NCBI RefSeq assembly: GCF_018130385.1
Contig: NZ_JAFCLU010000002.1
Span: forward strand, 1 to 64,000
Origin: Bradyrhizobium sp. AUGA SZCCT0283
GTDB taxonomy: Bacteria > Pseudomonadota > Alphaproteobacteria > Rhizobiales > Xanthobacteraceae
Direction: 5' to 3'
DNA length: 64,000 nucleotides
This document shows, piece by piece, positions 17,360 to 26,156 of the stretch. Each line of letters opens with the position of its first letter. Positions within the stretch are counted from its first letter, which is position 1. A program made the translations under genes and the position numbers. The notes under the pieces were generated by a model that did no database searches, had not been told where the DNA came from, and saw only the letters and a program-made list of their open reading frames with translations.

Positions 17360-17549
17360 CCCTTTATTGCCGTCAGATCCCTGATCTCCTGCTCGTTCTT
17401 GACGCCCGCAAATATCATCTTTGTCCCGGAATCTTTGCCTTGGGATCCTTTATGCAGAATTCAGGCATCATTGGAACGAGGCGGTGTTTGCCGATAATCG
17501 GAGAACGATTGCCTGCCAATCATCGGTGCGACAGCCATAAACGCGTATG

Positions 17550-18257
17550 TCAATCGACCTTCGGCCCGGCCTTACTGTCAGGCGTCACATCTACCGACAT
17601 CGCCCGACCGATCACTTTGGGTGACGCAGGCCGGCAATCTTTCATGCACGGCTCCTTGTTCCAGAACTGCTTCTCCGCGGTCTCACGATCGTCATCATAG
17701 AACGCCGCGGCATTCGGCATCTTGATCGAGGTAAAATTTTTCTCGTTCAGTTCGAAATTCTCATCCTTGATGATGTCGTTCATCGTCAGGATGTAGGCCG
17801 TCAGCGCATATATCTCGTCATTCGAAAGCGACCGCGCACTGCCGTAGGGCATCGCGCGCTGGATGTAGTCGAACACCGTCGACAGATCCGGCCAGAACGA
17901 TCCAACCGTCTTGTCGGGCCGATCGGCCTTCAGGGTGCCGGCGCCGCCGGCAAGCACGGGCCATCGTCCGACACCCTGGCCGAATTCGCCATGACAGGAC
18001 GCGCACTGCGCCTGAAAGATTTCATCGCCCTGCTTCGCGGTGCCTTTTCCCGCGGGAAGGCCCGCGCCGTCCGGCCGGACGTCGGTATCCCAGGCCTTGA
18101 TCTCTTCCGGCAGCGCCGGACGCCCAAGACCAAGCTTGGCGGAAGCTTTGGCCGGCTCCCGCGCAGCAACCTGTTGCGCCGAGCCTTCCGCGATCAGAGC
18201 GTCGCCTGCGAAAATGCAGAGAATGGCGAGGACAAGGGCGTTAGCCAATCTCGACAT
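17550..18257 (-). CDS. soxD: SoxD cytochrome c subunit of sulfane dehydrogenase
   Basis: Periplasmic c-type cytochrome of about 235 residues that takes electrons from SoxC. The signal peptide starts at ATG 18257 (MSRLANALVLAILCIFAG); an upstream in-frame start at 18302 would only add residues antisense to soxC's end. One haem site, QCASCHGEFGQG, with a probable axial Met further on (RAMPYG). A C-terminal CMKDC pair may form a disulfide. The start overlaps the 3' end of soxC by 17 bases, consistent with a SoxCD complex made from one transcript. Confidence 0.95.
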   Translation of the reverse strand: MSRLANALVLAILCIFAGDALIAEGSAQQVAAREPAKASAKLGLGRPALPEEIKAWDTDVRPDGAGLPAGKGTAKQGDEIFQAQCASCHGEFGQGVGRWPVLAGGAGTLKADRPDKTVGSFWPDLSTVFDYIQRAMPYGSARSLSNDEIYALTAYILTMNDIIKDENFELNEKNFTSIKMPNAAAFYDDDRETAEKQFWNKEPCMKDCRPASPKVIGRAMSVDVTPDSKAGPKVD

Positions 18258-19521
18258 TTTCAGTCTCCCCGCCCGAACGTACCAGCCATGTCTGGATGCC
18301 ATTGTTGTGATAGATCGAATTGACGCCCCTCACCTTGCGCAGCTCTTCCTTCGATGGTTGCACATAGCCGGCCGAATCCATCGCCCGTGACTGGATCATC
18401 AGCTCCTGACCGTTCCAATCGAAGTCGACGTAGAAGCGCGCCATCGACTTATCGAGCACCGGACCATCCATTCGGGCGGTCTGCCAGTTTCGCCCACCGT
18501 CCATCGAGACATCGACACGCTTGACGCTGCCGCGCCCCGACCACGCAACGCCGCTGAGGACGTTGCGTCCTTTGTGCTTCAGCGGCGCCTGCGGCGACGG
18601 ATTCGTCACGACGGACTTTGCGTCCATGATGAAGGTATGCTTTCGCGAGCGACCATCGGCCAGGAGATCGGTATATTTCGACGTCTCCTCGCGGGTCTGC
18701 CATGGCTGGTCGCCGGCCTCGATGCGGCGCAGCCATTTTACCCAAAGATTGCCTTCCCAGCCCGGGATCACCGCACGCAGGGGATAGCCCTGCTCGGGAC
18801 GCAACGCCTCACCGTTCATCGCGAAGGCCAGAATGACGTCGTTCAACGCTTTCTCGATCGGCAGCGAACGGTTCATGCCGGCGGCATCCGCGCCTTCCAG
18901 CATCAGCCATTTCGCGCTCGGCTTGAGGCCGGCCTCGTCAAGCAGCACTTTGAGCGGCACGCCCGTATACATGACGTTGTGAATCATTCCGTGGGTGAAC
19001 TGGCAGCCGTTGAGCTGGGCGCCGCGCCACTCCATGCCGGAATTCGCCGCGCATTCGAGGAAATAAATCCGGTTCACGCGCGGCATGCGCCTGATGTCTT
19101 CCATCGTGAACACCAGCGGCTTCTCGACGAGGCCGTTGATCATCAGCCGGTGGTCGGCGGGATTGATTTCGGCGACACCGCTGTGGTGGCGCTCGAAGCA
19201 AAGTCCCGAGGGCGTGATTATTCCGTCCAGTTGGTGGAGCGGCGTGAAATTCACCGAAGACTCAGCCGACGCCGTCAGCCACGGGACGTCGCGGCGGACC
19301 ACATGCTTCTCGAACTTAGAGGGAGATCCATAGGGCCGCTTGTCCACGCCATCGCCGAGGTAGCGCGACCAATCCTGCACCTCGGTGATCAGGGGATCTG
19401 GCTTGGCGGCCTCACCTGCGACCGCGGGCATCGCAGCGAGCACAGCCCCTGCTCCGGCCAAGCCTGCCGTGCCAAGGAACCGGCGACGATCGAGAAAATC
19501 TGCGGCTGACTTGTCCCTCAT
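18241..19521 (-). CDS. soxC: SoxC molybdopterin sulfane dehydrogenase
   Basis: Mo-cofactor subunit (426 residues) of the sulfite-oxidase family that oxidises the sulfane sulfur left on SoxY during thiosulfate oxidation. It has a twin-arginine leader (LDRRRFLGTAGLAGAGAV) for folded export. The oxidoreductase domain (about 100-310) includes IYFLECAANSGMEWRG, where the Cys is the expected Mo ligand, and PLRAVIPGWEGNLWVKWL. A dimerisation domain follows (about 320-415). Upstream neighbour soxB ends 69 bases before its start. Confidence 0.95.
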   Translation of the reverse strand: MRDKSAADFLDRRRFLGTAGLAGAGAVLAAMPAVAGEAAKPDPLITEVQDWSRYLGDGVDKRPYGSPSKFEKHVVRRDVPWLTASAESSVNFTPLHQLDGIITPSGLCFERHHSGVAEINPADHRLMINGLVEKPLVFTMEDIRRMPRVNRIYFLECAANSGMEWRGAQLNGCQFTHGMIHNVMYTGVPLKVLLDEAGLKPSAKWLMLEGADAAGMNRSLPIEKALNDVILAFAMNGEALRPEQGYPLRAVIPGWEGNLWVKWLRRIEAGDQPWQTREETSKYTDLLADGRSRKHTFIMDAKSVVTNPSPQAPLKHKGRNVLSGVAWSGRGSVKRVDVSMDGGRNWQTARMDGPVLDKSMARFYVDFDWNGQELMIQSRAMDSAGYVQPSKEELRKVRGVNSIYHNNGIQTWLVRSGGETENVEIG

Positions 19522-19590
19522 GCAGCAACCTTCCTGCTCATCCCAACGTGTGAATGTAATGTCCGCTCATCATCACCGTTATCGCCCTTG

Positions 19591-21288
19591 TCAGGCCCCG
19601 GTGACCTTCACCGCGGTATTCGGCTCGACTGTCACGGCGCCAAGCCTGGAAACATGGGCGGCGACAACGTCCCAGATCGGCGGGCCTTGCGTATTCTGGT
19701 TGATGCTTGCCCAGCCCGACACCGTGTAAGTCCTGGCCGCGTCGATCGGCTTGCCGGACTTGAGGTGCGTTAGTTCGGAGATGCGCGACCCCATCGGCTT
19801 AGAGATATCGATCGCGTAACCCATGCCGCCGATCCGCACCATGTCGCCACCGCCCTGGAAATACGGATCGGGGTGGAAGATGTTGTCGGCGATGTCCTCG
19901 AGGACCTCCTTCAACTGCGTACCGGTCATCTGGTTGCGATAGCAATTCGGGTAGGTGATCGCGGTTGCGTTGGTTACATCCTCCCAGGTAATCGCGTCTC
20001 CGGGAATTAGCGTACCGCCCCATCGGAAGCCGGGTGACAACGCGATCTCGGCGTCCCGCTCGGACAGCATGGCGTTGCAGATCAAATCATCGAACGTTCC
20101 GTTGAAATTACCGCGGCGGTAAAGCAGCGAATCCGTCTTGCCGAGCGTGCGCGCAAGATCCTTTGCAAACGGCGCCCTCACCTTTTCGACCAGCGTGGTC
20201 ATTGCCGGGTCCGGCTTGATGGCATCGGCAAACACCGGCATCAGCTTGAACCGGACTCCCGCGACCTTCTTGTCCTTCACCTCAATGTCGAGGCGCGAGA
20301 CGAACTTGCCGTGCGAGCCAGACGCCACCAGCACCGTATCGCCGACACGGATCAATCCCGGCATCGCGTCATGGGTGTGGGCCGTCAAAATGACGTCGAT
20401 GCCCTTGACGCGGCCCGCGAGCTTTCGGTCGACATCGAAGCCGTTGTGAGACAGCAGCACGACAATGGATGCGCCGTCTGCGCGCGATTCATCGACCTGC
20501 TTCTGGATATCTTCTTCGCGTATGCCGAATTCCCATTTCGGAAACATCCAGCGCGGATTGGCCACCGCTGTGCGCGGCAACGCCTGGCCAATCACGGCGA
20601 TCTTGGCGCCGCCTCGCTCGAATATTTTCCGCGGCTCGAAGACCGGCTCCTGCCATTCATTGTCGCGGACGTTCTGCGCCAGAAACGCGAACGGCGCCTT
20701 GTCCGTGATCTCCTTGACGCGCTCCGCCCCGTAGGTGAATTCCCAGTGGCCGACCATCGCGTCGACCTTCAGTGCCGACATGATATCCACCATGTCCTGG
20801 GCTTTGGTCTGCAGGGAGGTCCAGCTTCCCTGCCAAGTGTCACCGCCATCCAGCAACAGCACCTTGTCGTCGCCGCGTTCGGCGCGCACCGCCCCAACCA
20901 GCGTGGCGATGCGATCCATGCCACCCATGCGCCCATAGTTACGGGCGAGCGAAACGAAATCATCCGAGGTCAGCGCGAACGCGTCCGCCGAGCCCGTAGC
21001 GATATTGAAATACTTCCGGAACTCGGCATCCGAGATATGCGGCGGGAGCCCCTTGGCTTCGCCGGTGCCGAGATTGATCGACGGCTCGCGAAAATGAAGC
21101 GGCATCAGTTGCGCATGGATGTCCGTAACGTGCAGTATGGTAACCGTGCCTAGCGGATCGAAGCGCATGATGTCGGCTTGGGTCAGGCGTTGCTGGGCGG
21201 CAACGTGCCCCAGCCGACCGAGACCGCCTCCAACCGTCAGCGCCGACGCAGCCGCCGTCGCCTGCAGGAATTCCCGCCTTGAGATCAT
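19591..21288 (-). CDS. soxB: SoxB thiosulfohydrolase
   Basis: Periplasmic dimanganese enzyme (about 565 residues) that hydrolyses the SoxY-bound sulfonate to release sulfate. Tat signal at the start (MISRREFLQATAAASALTVG); ATG 21288 is chosen because it gives this leader, with AAGG-type sequence upstream. 5'-nucleotidase-superfamily metal motifs: LHVTDIHAQLMP, LLLDGGDTWQGS, VGHWEFTYG, VVLLSHNGFDVD and LTAHTHDAMPG. The C-terminal domain holds the substrate-loop block NFNGTFDDLICNAML. Part of the soxYZBCD unit. Confidence 0.97.
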   Translation of the reverse strand: MISRREFLQATAAASALTVGGGLGRLGHVAAQQRLTQADIMRFDPLGTVTILHVTDIHAQLMPLHFREPSINLGTGEAKGLPPHISDAEFRKYFNIATGSADAFALTSDDFVSLARNYGRMGGMDRIATLVGAVRAERGDDKVLLLDGGDTWQGSWTSLQTKAQDMVDIMSALKVDAMVGHWEFTYGAERVKEITDKAPFAFLAQNVRDNEWQEPVFEPRKIFERGGAKIAVIGQALPRTAVANPRWMFPKWEFGIREEDIQKQVDESRADGASIVVLLSHNGFDVDRKLAGRVKGIDVILTAHTHDAMPGLIRVGDTVLVASGSHGKFVSRLDIEVKDKKVAGVRFKLMPVFADAIKPDPAMTTLVEKVRAPFAKDLARTLGKTDSLLYRRGNFNGTFDDLICNAMLSERDAEIALSPGFRWGGTLIPGDAITWEDVTNATAITYPNCYRNQMTGTQLKEVLEDIADNIFHPDPYFQGGGDMVRIGGMGYAIDISKPMGSRISELTHLKSGKPIDAARTYTVSGWASINQNTQGPPIWDVVAAHVSRLGAVTVEPNTAVKVTGA

Positions 21289-21380
21289 CGATCTGCCTTT
21301 CGATCCCCTTCTCAAAGGAAGGAGGAACTCTTGGGATATTTCAGGTCACGCGAGGCCGTCGCGGCCTGCAATGTGAGTTT

Positions 21381-21710
21381 TCAGGCAACGGTCAGCTTGT
21401 TCTTGGCGACGTAATCGGAGCCGTCATCGTCTTTCCAAGTGAAGGTGAACTCGCCGCTATCGACCGCCTTGTAGAAAAAGGACTGGTAGGGATTGGCGGA
21501 GATCGCCGGATTCCAGTCAGCTTCGAACACCACCTTGCCGTTGAAGGCCGCAGTGAACTTGTTGATGATCTTGCGCGGAACGACCTTTCCGCCGGCATCC
21601 TTGCGCTGCCCCGATTCCATCTCGTGCGAAATGAGCGTCTTGATTTCAATCAGTTCGCCAGGCTTTGCCTGCGCCGGAAGGCGAACGCGGGGGGTGGGTG
21701 TAGTAGCCAT
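21381..21710 (-). CDS. soxZ: SoxZ, sulfur-carrier partner
   Basis: A 109-residue immunoglobulin-like protein that forms the SoxYZ heterodimer. It begins MATTPTPRVRLPAQAKPGEL with the family block EIKTLISHEMESGQRKD and PRKIINKF, and ends in FTWKDDDGSDYVAKNKLTV. No signal peptide: it is exported together with SoxY. Lies 61 bases after soxY and 92 before soxB. Confidence 0.95.
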   Translation of the reverse strand: MATTPTPRVRLPAQAKPGELIEIKTLISHEMESGQRKDAGGKVVPRKIINKFTAAFNGKVVFEADWNPAISANPYQSFFYKAVDSGEFTFTWKDDDGSDYVAKNKLTVA

Positions 21711-21771
21711 ATGAATGTTCCTCGCCTGTTGTTTTCTTGTCGGACGCTTTCTTGTCGAACGTTCGCTCCGA

Positions 21772-22236
21772 TCAGCCCCCGCAGCCGCCGATGGTCACCT
21801 TCACGCTGGCCTTCGCCATGTGCAGTTTGCCATTCGACATCTCCGCAAGGCAGACAACGTTCTGGGTTTGCGCGAGGCGCATACGCGTCGAGGCGGAGGC
21901 CTTTCCGCAGGCCGGCGTGAATTTGTAGCTGACGATCCCGGGAAGCGGATTGCCGTCGGCAAATACGTGGACCGCCTTCACATAATCCGACTCGGTCATC
22001 GGACTTTCGACATCGACGGTGACCGGGACCACGAGGCCGTTTTCGGCGATTTCCGGCACGTCGAGCTTGATCTTGCCGCTCTCGAACTTCTTGTCACCGT
22101 ACAGCTTGTTGATTTCTGCGGCGACGGCCTGTTCGTCCGCCATCGACATTCTCGGCGCGAGTAACGCTGCAAGCCCGGCGATTGCCGCGTAGGCCAGCGT
22201 CTCACGACGGGTTTTTTCAACCGATTTCAAAACCAT
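21772..22236 (-). CDS. soxY: SoxY, sulfur-carrier with C-terminal GGCGG arm
   Basis: Covalent sulfur-carrier protein, about 154 residues. The C-terminus TIGGCGG carries the Cys to which thiosulfate is attached. A Tat-like leader (VEKTRRETLAYAAIAGLAAL) directs export. ATG 22236 is chosen because GGGAGGAG lies just upstream; an in-frame start at 22266 lacks it. First gene of the soxYZBCD unit and divergent from soxA across a 187-base AT-rich region. Confidence 0.96.
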   Translation of the reverse strand: MVLKSVEKTRRETLAYAAIAGLAALLAPRMSMADEQAVAAEINKLYGDKKFESGKIKLDVPEIAENGLVVPVTVDVESPMTESDYVKAVHVFADGNPLPGIVSYKFTPACGKASASTRMRLAQTQNVVCLAEMSNGKLHMAKASVKVTIGGCGG

Positions 22237-22423
22237 TCTGTCTCCTCCCGCGGGATTTCTTCGCATCCCTTTTGTCGATGGTAGCTCTTGACGTCTTGCC
22301 GTTTAACATATCATCATCTGCAAATATCAATATATTGTTTTTTGTGAATGTAAAGCCACCCCCGGGCTTCTCCGGGGTACTCAAGGGCCGCAAAGACGGT
22401 CCTGCGGATGGGAGGGATGACAC
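22237..22423. promoter_or_regulatory. Divergent soxY / soxA control region
   Basis: A 187-base gap between the two divergent sox units. The part at 22290-22355 is far more AT-rich than its surroundings and contains the perfect palindrome CAATATATTG (22328-22337) next to AAATATC. This resembles AT-rich operators of ArsR-type sulfur regulators and would suit control by either ArsR-type protein in the cluster. The plus-strand ribosome site GGGAGGG (about 22409-22415) serves soxA. The operator role is inferred. Confidence 0.6.
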
Positions 22424-23245
22424 GTGAGACGGACTACAATGGCGTTGGCTTTGGCCGCTATCTTGTTCTCTTCATTGAACTTCCCGGTTTGCGCGCAGGA
22501 CGCCAGCGAAAAGGAGATCGAACGCTATCGGGCGATGATTTCCGATCCGCTCTCCAACCCCGGCTTCCTTGCTGTGGACCGCGGAGAGATCCTGTGGAGC
22601 GAAAAGCGAGGTACCAAGAACGTCTCTCTAGAGGGATGCGATCTCGGTCTCGGCGCCGGCAAGCTCGAGGGTGCGTTCGCCCGGATGCCCCGCTTCTTCG
22701 CTGATTCCGGAAAAGTCATGGACCTCGAGCAGCGCCTGCTGTGGTGCATGCAGAACATCCAGGGACTGGACACAAAGGACGTGATCGCCCGCCGCTTTTC
22801 CGGTCCCGGCAAAGCCTCCGACATGGAAGACCTCGTCGCCTTCATTGCCAACAAATCCAGCGGCATGAAGATCGACGTGCCGCTCAAGCATCCGAAGGAA
22901 CAGGAGATGGCCGCGGTCGGCGAGGCGCTGTTCTACCGGCGCGGCGGCGTGATGGATTTCTCCTGCGCCACCTGCCACGCCGACGAAGGCAAGCGCATCC
23001 GGCTGCAAGGATTGCCCAACCTGTCGAAACCCGGCAAGCAGCCACAGGAAACCATGGGGACATGGCCCACCTACCGCGTCTCGCAAGGCGCGCTGCGCAC
23101 CATGCAGCATCGGCTGTGGGACTGCTATCGCCAGCAGCGCTGGCCAATCCCGGAATATGGATCCGACAGCATCACGGCGCTCACCGTTTTCCTGCAAACG
23201 CAGGCGACGGGCGGCGAGATCACTGTCCCGTCGATCAAACGCTGA
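22424..23245 (+). CDS. soxA: SoxA, c-type cytochrome of SoxAX
   Basis: Catalytic haem subunit (273 residues) of SoxAX, which attaches thiosulfate oxidatively to SoxY. GTG start at 22424 with GGGAGGG 8-9 bases upstream; signal peptide ends near NFPVCAQ. One C-terminal haem site, [12 protein letters not shown], and the later RLWDCYRQQ Cys that serves as the modified axial ligand in this family. The N-terminal domain lacks a second CxxCH, so this is the mono-haem type. Followed after 10 bases by soxX. Confidence 0.96.
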   Translation: MRRTTMALALAAILFSSLNFPVCAQDASEKEIERYRAMISDPLSNPGFLAVDRGEILWSEKRGTKNVSLEGCDLGLGAGKLEGAFARMPRFFADSGKVMDLEQRLLWCMQNIQGLDTKDVIARRFSGPGKASDMEDLVAFIANKSSGMKIDVPLKHPKEQEMAAVGEALFYRRGGVMDFSCATCHADEGKRIRLQGLPNLSKPGKQPQETMGTWPTYRVSQGALRTMQHRLWDCYRQQRWPIPEYGSDSITALTVFLQTQATGGEITVPSIKR

Positions 23246-23255
23246 GGGGCGCATC

Positions 23256-23891
23256 ATGAGAACAACATCAAAATTTGCCGCGCTGATCCTCTCCGCTGGC
23301 GTCATCGCAACTCAGCCATTTGCCGCATATGCGCAGACCGCAACGAAGAAGGCTGATCCCGCCCTGGTGGATGCCTATTTGAAGGCGACGTTCGGAAAGG
23401 CTCCGCCGGAATGGCAGGCACGAATCGAACCCGATGACACGCTGAAGACCTGCAACCTCCATCGCAACGACGTACCGTCCGCGGAAGCCGACAAGATCGT
23501 CAAACGCGAATTGGCCAAAGTAGTCTTTCCGGCCGATGGCAAACTGCTCGGCGACTGGAAGCAAGGCCAGAAGATCGCCAACAACGGCCGCGGCGGACAG
23601 TTCTCCGACGACGCAAAGACCGAAAACGGCGGCAATTGCTATGCCTGCCACCAGATGGAAAAGGCCGAGGTCAGCTTTGGTACGCTTGGTCCGAGCCTGA
23701 CGTCCTACGGCAAGGACCGCAAGTTCGATCCGGCGGAGGCGAAGAACGCCTTTATCAAGATCTACGACTCGCAAGCCGTGCTGGCGTGCTCGAACATGCC
23801 GCGGTTCGGTGCAAACAAGGTATTGAGCGAAAAGCAGATCATGGATCTGGTCGCGTTTCTGTTCGACCCGGAATCACCGATCAACAAATAA
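23256..23891 (+). CDS. soxX: SoxX, small cytochrome c of SoxAX
   Basis: A mono-haem cytochrome, about 211 residues, that accepts electrons from SoxA. Signal peptide MRTTSKFAALILSAGVIATQ; haem site NCYACHQME; axial Met likely in SNMPRFG. ATG 23256 follows the soxA stop closely. Longer than minimal SoxX because of an N-terminal insert with KTCNLHRNDVP. Ends in a strong hairpin region facing the convergent soxV. Confidence 0.95.
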   Translation: MRTTSKFAALILSAGVIATQPFAAYAQTATKKADPALVDAYLKATFGKAPPEWQARIEPDDTLKTCNLHRNDVPSAEADKIVKRELAKVVFPADGKLLGDWKQGQKIANNGRGGQFSDDAKTENGGNCYACHQMEKAEVSFGTLGPSLTSYGKDRKFDPAEAKNAFIKIYDSQAVLACSNMPRFGANKVLSEKQIMDLVAFLFDPESPINK

Positions 23892-23902
23892 GCCTGCCGG
23901 AA

Positions 23903-23935
23903 GCTCTGCGGATAAAAAGCGGTATTCCGCAGAGC
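23903..23935. terminator. Bidirectional hairpin between soxX and soxV
   Basis: Perfect 10-base inverted repeat GCTCTGCGGA (23903-23912) / TCCGCAGAGC (23926-23935), nearly extendable inward, with a 13-base A-rich loop. It lies 12 bases after the soxX stop and 14 bases before the soxV stop codon on the other strand, so it suits termination from both sides. It lacks a long U-run. Confidence 0.6.
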
Positions 23936-23948
23936 CATGCCGGTTGCC

Positions 23949-25263
23949 TCACACCTGCTTCTTGAGCCAGTCGGGGAAAGGCGCCGTCTCGTAGCCTTTC
24001 TCGCGTACATAGCGAAACATTGCCAGAAACGCCGCCGGATCGAGCAACCCCGGCATGCGGGCGACTTCTCTCGCCTGCCCGCTGAGGGCTGCAAGCCCTG
24101 TCGTCTGCTCGGGAAAGAACTGGATCGTCGGTGTGAAGCGTATTCCGTAGGCCTCGCCCAATGCTTTCTCGCCGAGCTTTCGTCCGTCGAAATCAGTCAC
24201 CGTGCGTGCGCCGACGTGATTGAGATGCAGGACCTCGAAATTGTCGCGGATGTAAGCCTCAACCGCGGGGTCCATCAGATGCACTTCGTGCATCCGCTTG
24301 CAGGCGGGACACCCCTTGAGGCCCCACATGACGGCGAAGCGCTTGCTCTTTGCCGTCGCAGCAGCGAGATCCTCGGACAGATCGAGGAAGCTTTCCAGGT
24401 ACCAGTCCATTTGATACAGCCCGTCCTCACCAAGCTTCGCCTTGGCAGCCGCCGGCGTGGCATGAAGCCCGAGCAGGCCCAGGCCCATGGCCGCGATGGC
24501 ACATCGTCTCGACAGCAAGAGTACCTCCCGTTTCATCCAATATCCGAACGCTGGAAATGCCTGCAACAACCAGCCGGCGATGCGCGGCATGCCGCCGGCC
24601 AAAAACATAACGCCGGTCAGGACAAGCGCGGACCCGATAACTTTCTCCACGGCACCCATGTGGTGGCGTATTCGCGCCATCAATCTGATGAACTGGCCCG
24701 AGAACAGCGATGCCAGCAAAAATGGGCAGCCGATGCCAAACGCATAGGCGCCGAGCAACAGCGCGCCGCTCGCCGCTGATTCCTCGACCCCCGCCACGAT
24801 GAGAATCGCGGCCAGCACCGGGCCCGCGCAAGGCGTCCACCCGAATGCGAATGCGAGGCCAACCAGGTAAGCACCGAGAAAACCCGCCGGCTTGCTGACG
24901 CGCTGAAAGCGGGCTTCGCGAAACAACAGACTAATCCTGAACAGGCCGAGGAAATGCAGCCCGAGGACCACGATCAAAACGCCGGCAATGATACCGAGCG
25001 TCTCGAAATGCGAACTCACGGCTTTGCCTATCAGCGACGCCGACGCACCGAGGGCCACGAACACGGTCGAGAAGCCAAGCACGAAGGCGCAGGACAGTAC
25101 CACCACATGCCAATTTGGATGGAAGCCGCGCGGGGTATCATCCTGCCTGAGGTCCTCGAGGCTTATGCCGGAGATAAGGCGGGACCAGCGGCAACACGCA
25201 AGGCGAGAGGAACGATAGCAGCCCCGCTCCCAGCGCCCCCATCAGCGAGATATCAGAAACCAC
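23949..25263 (-). pseudogene. soxV: SoxV (CcdA-like) fused to a SoxW-type thioredoxin; frameshifted near its start
   Basis: The C-terminal two thirds encode a CcdA-type membrane thiol transporter (GWTPCAGPVLAAIL, several membrane helices) followed by a periplasmic thioredoxin-like domain with KGCPACKRMH and a cis-Pro block RFTPTIQFF, a SoxV-SoxW fusion. The N-terminus lies in another frame from GTG 25263: VVSDISLMGALGAGLLSF, then SPCVLPLVPPYL with the first essential CcdA Cys. At 25170-25171 the frames part. Between PPYL and GISLEDLRQ the usual residues (CYMA or similar) are missing, which fits an 11-base deletion. The intact downstream frame (from GTG 25106) lacks the first redox Cys, so thiol transfer to SoxS or SoxYZ would fail if the sequence is right. 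Confidence 0.8.
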
Positions 25264-25285
25264 GGCTCTTCCGGCTCTGGTAGAA

Positions 25286-25305
25286 ATATGCGAATTCGTG
25301 TATAT
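25286..25305. promoter_or_regulatory. AT-rich imperfect palindrome between soxV and soxS
   Basis: ATATGCGAATTCGTGTATAT, an imperfect dyad centred on CGAATTCG (25291-25298) with AT-rich arms. It lies in the 49-base gap between divergent soxV and soxS and just ahead of an ArsR-type regulator gene, the expected place for that regulator's operator. The assignment is inferred from position and symmetry. Confidence 0.55.
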
Positions 25306-25312
25306 GTACCAC

Positions 25313-25705
25313 ATGGTTCGACAAATACTGCAAAAAACATTGCTTCTGGCCGTGCTCGCGGCGACGCTGGTCTGGCCGGCACGTGTGCAAGCCTCCGAGC
25401 TTCTGATGTTTGAGCGTGCTGGCTGTGTCTGGTGCCAGAGGTGGGACCGCGAGATCGGGCCGGTCTATGACAAGACCGCTGAAGCCAAACTGCTTCCGTT
25501 GCGGCGTATCAACGCGGAGAGCCAGGCGGCGCGTGGCATTACGCTCGCCTCCCCGGTGCATTACACGCCGACTTTTGTTGTCGTTAACAACGGCCGTGAG
25601 ATCGGGCGCATCACCGGCTATGTCAATGACGATACATTCTGGGGATTACCGGCCGCACTTGCCACGAGAATTACCCCGCCGGACCTGAGTGCCAATCGAA
25701 TCTGA
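25313..25705 (+). CDS. soxS: SoxS, periplasmic thioredoxin-like protein
   Basis: A protein of about 130 residues with a signal peptide (MVRQILQKTLLLAVLAATLV, cleavage after VQA) and a thioredoxin fold with the redox site AGCVWCQRWD and cis-Pro region HYTPTFVVV. SoxS reduces and reactivates SoxYZ using electrons delivered by SoxV. ATG 25313 is chosen to give a proper signal peptide; in-frame starts at 25298 and 25304 lie within the palindrome. First gene of the soxS-soxR-soxT unit. Confidence 0.88.
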   Translation: MVRQILQKTLLLAVLAATLVWPARVQASELLMFERAGCVWCQRWDREIGPVYDKTAEAKLLPLRRINAESQAARGITLASPVHYTPTFVVVNNGREIGRITGYVNDDTFWGLPAALATRITPPDLSANRI

Positions 25706-25742
25706 CCGTTCTGGTTTCGCAATGTGAAAGAAGCTGACCGCA

Positions 25743-26120
25743 ATGCCCTCGATCCTTTCAACCGAACTCGAAACCGAACTGCGCGATGGCGCGGAGTATT
25801 CTCCCGAACTCGACCAGTTGATGCGCAAGGCACGCAAGGCCAGCAATTTCCTCAAGGCGCTGTCCCACGAAAATCGCCTGTTGCTGTTGTGCCTGCTAGC
25901 AGAACGCGAGCGATCGGTCACGGAACTGGAGAACATTCTGTCTCTGCGGCAGTCCGCCGTATCCCAGCAGCTTGCGCGGCTTCGTTATGACGGCATGGTC
26001 GATACCCGCCGCGACGGCAAGACGATCTACTACAGCCTTGCCAACGAAGATGTGCGCCAGGTGATTTCTGTCGTCTATAATATCTTTTGTGCGCCCGTAC
26101 CGGTGAAGAAGAAGAAATAG
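25743..26120 (+). CDS. soxR: ArsR-family sulfur-responsive repressor (SoxR type)
   Basis: A 125-residue winged-helix repressor. HTH region LENILSLRQSAVSQQLARLR, wing MVDTRRDGKTIYYSL. Cys50 (LLLLCLL) and Cys116 (NIFCAP) lie exactly 66 residues apart, the spacing of the SqrR/BigR thiol-persulfide switch. This is the ArsR-type SoxR of sox clusters, unrelated to the MerR-type SoxR of enterics. Lies 37 bases after soxS. It probably represses the sox units until thiosulfate or sulfide is present. Confidence 0.85.
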   Translation: MPSILSTELETELRDGAEYSPELDQLMRKARKASNFLKALSHENRLLLLCLLAERERSVTELENILSLRQSAVSQQLARLRYDGMVDTRRDGKTIYYSLANEDVRQVISVVYNIFCAPVPVKKKK

Positions 26121-26156
26121 TCGGCCATAAGGGGCTGACTGGATCAGGGAGACCCC

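Noticed and set aside
18574..21153. Long plus-strand frames over soxC and soxB
   Set aside because: Mirror frames of verified sox genes with no independent signals.
23157..23255. N-terminal extension of soxX into soxA
   Set aside because: The signal peptide starts at 23256; the extension is a shadow of the soxA end.
25106..25106. GTG as the true start of an intact soxV
   Set aside because: This would omit the first membrane helix and the first redox Cys, which are still readable upstream in another frame.
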